This document shows positions 63,375-64,000 of a stretch of 64,000 nucleotides of DNA, piece by piece. The notes below the pieces were generated by a model that saw nothing but the letters and a program-made list of their open reading frames with translations, made no database searches and was not told the origin of the DNA. Every line of letters begins with the position of its first letter. Within the stretch, counting starts at the first letter, position 1. The translations under genes were made by a program, and so were the position numbers. The stretch is from assembly GCA_030674155.1 (NCBI GenBank), contig CM060342.1:8351975-8415974 (forward strand). Reading direction: 5' to 3'. The stretch is from Stramonita haemastoma (Eukaryota > Mollusca > Gastropoda > Neogastropoda > Muricidae).

Positions 63375-63905
63375 ACTCAGCAAAGTTACATGTAGCTATT
63401 CTGTATAGCACAATATATAGATTATTTTAAATTCACATTATTCAATCACCTCAGAGTTACATGAAGCTATTCTGGTAGACACACAAAATATACAAGTATT
63501 AATTTTTAAACTTCACATTATTTATCACTTCAGATCAAGAGCTATTCTGGTGACACACAAAAATAAACAAGTACTATTTTTAAACTTCACATTATTCTAT
63601 CACTCACAGTTACATGTAGCTATTTCGTAGACACACAAAATATACAGATACATTTTTAAACTTCATATTATTCTATCATCCTCAGATACATGTAGCTATT
63701 TCGGTAGACCACAAAATATACAAGTATAATTTTTAAACTTCATATTATTCTATCACCTCAAGAGTTACATGAGCTATTCTGGTAGAAGCACAAAATATAC
63801 AAGTATTAATTTTTAAACTTCACTTATTCTATCATCTCACAGATACGTGTAGCTATTTCGGTAGATGCACAAAATATACAAGTACTAATTTTCAAACTTA
63901 TAATC
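63375..63905 (+). repeat. ~78-bp tandem repeat, about 7 units
   Basis: TTACATGTAGCTATTCTGGTAG, CACAAAATATACAAGTA and TTTTTAAACTTCACATTATT recur, with many one-base indels between units. Confidence 0.9.
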
Positions 63906-64000
63906 ATTTCAGAGAAATTCACTTGCAACAGAAATGAGATAGGAACAAATATACCTAGTGGTTTGAAAAATAAAGCCCAAGTCCACAGCTTTCCCCTACA

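Overview
This is a repeat-rich animal nuclear genome window with two interrupted protein-coding genes facing each other. The intron/exon structure with GT-AG sites, the tRNA-derived SINE families, the non-LTR retrotransposon remnants and the very high density of microsatellites and homopolymers all point to an invertebrate metazoan. A mollusc, probably a gastropod, is the best guess, but that is an inference from style and not from a diagnostic marker. There is no bacterial operon, CRISPR array, rRNA gene or genuine tRNA gene.

Gene 1 (+ strand, about 16.7-33.4 kb, 3' UTR perhaps to about 42 kb) is an SLC6-family sodium-coupled transporter. Thirteen coding exons can be joined with consistent phases to a nominal 601-codon frame with about 12 membrane segments. 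Glycine at the TM1 position where monoamine transporters carry Asp suggests an amino-acid, GABA or glycine type substrate. Several residues of the canonical chloride site and of the extracellular gate are replaced. Exon 12 (TM11-12 region) is broken by a stop and several frameshifts right beside a 1.1 kb GT/GGGG minisatellite. Either the assembly has indel errors there or the gene is damaged.

Gene 2 (- strand, about 63.3-57.7 kb, continuing beyond the right edge) is the C-terminal part of a membrane protein that I do not recognise. It has a Cys-containing predicted coiled-coil segment, two strong hydrophobic segments and a short basic tail. A repeat-poor AT-rich stretch of about 52.4-57.6 kb is probably its 3' UTR. 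The two genes are convergent, and repeat-dense intergenic DNA (about 42-52 kb) separates them.

Layout: 1-16.5 kb is an upstream repeat field (microsatellites, SINEs, LINE 3' ends). 16.6-33.4 kb is gene 1, with introns packed with SINEs, two TTAA-flanked MITEs and minisatellites. 33.4-42 kb is a probable long 3' UTR or downstream region with three tandem arrays, including a 1.2 kb A-rich ~30-bp satellite. 42-52 kb holds SINEs, an I-like LINE with an RNase H remnant, and a 1.45 kb DNA transposon with 14-bp terminal inverted repeats. 52-57.6 kb is the quiet region. 57.6-64 kb is gene 2 with tandem arrays in its introns.

I found no convincing new multi-gene system. The points most worth a second look are the altered ion site of the transporter, duplicated exon-end/splice-donor segments in both genes, SINEs and MITEs lying within about 30 bp of splice sites, a SINE family whose head combines a tRNA-like and a 5S-rRNA-like segment, and the TIR transposon with a 120-residue ORF.
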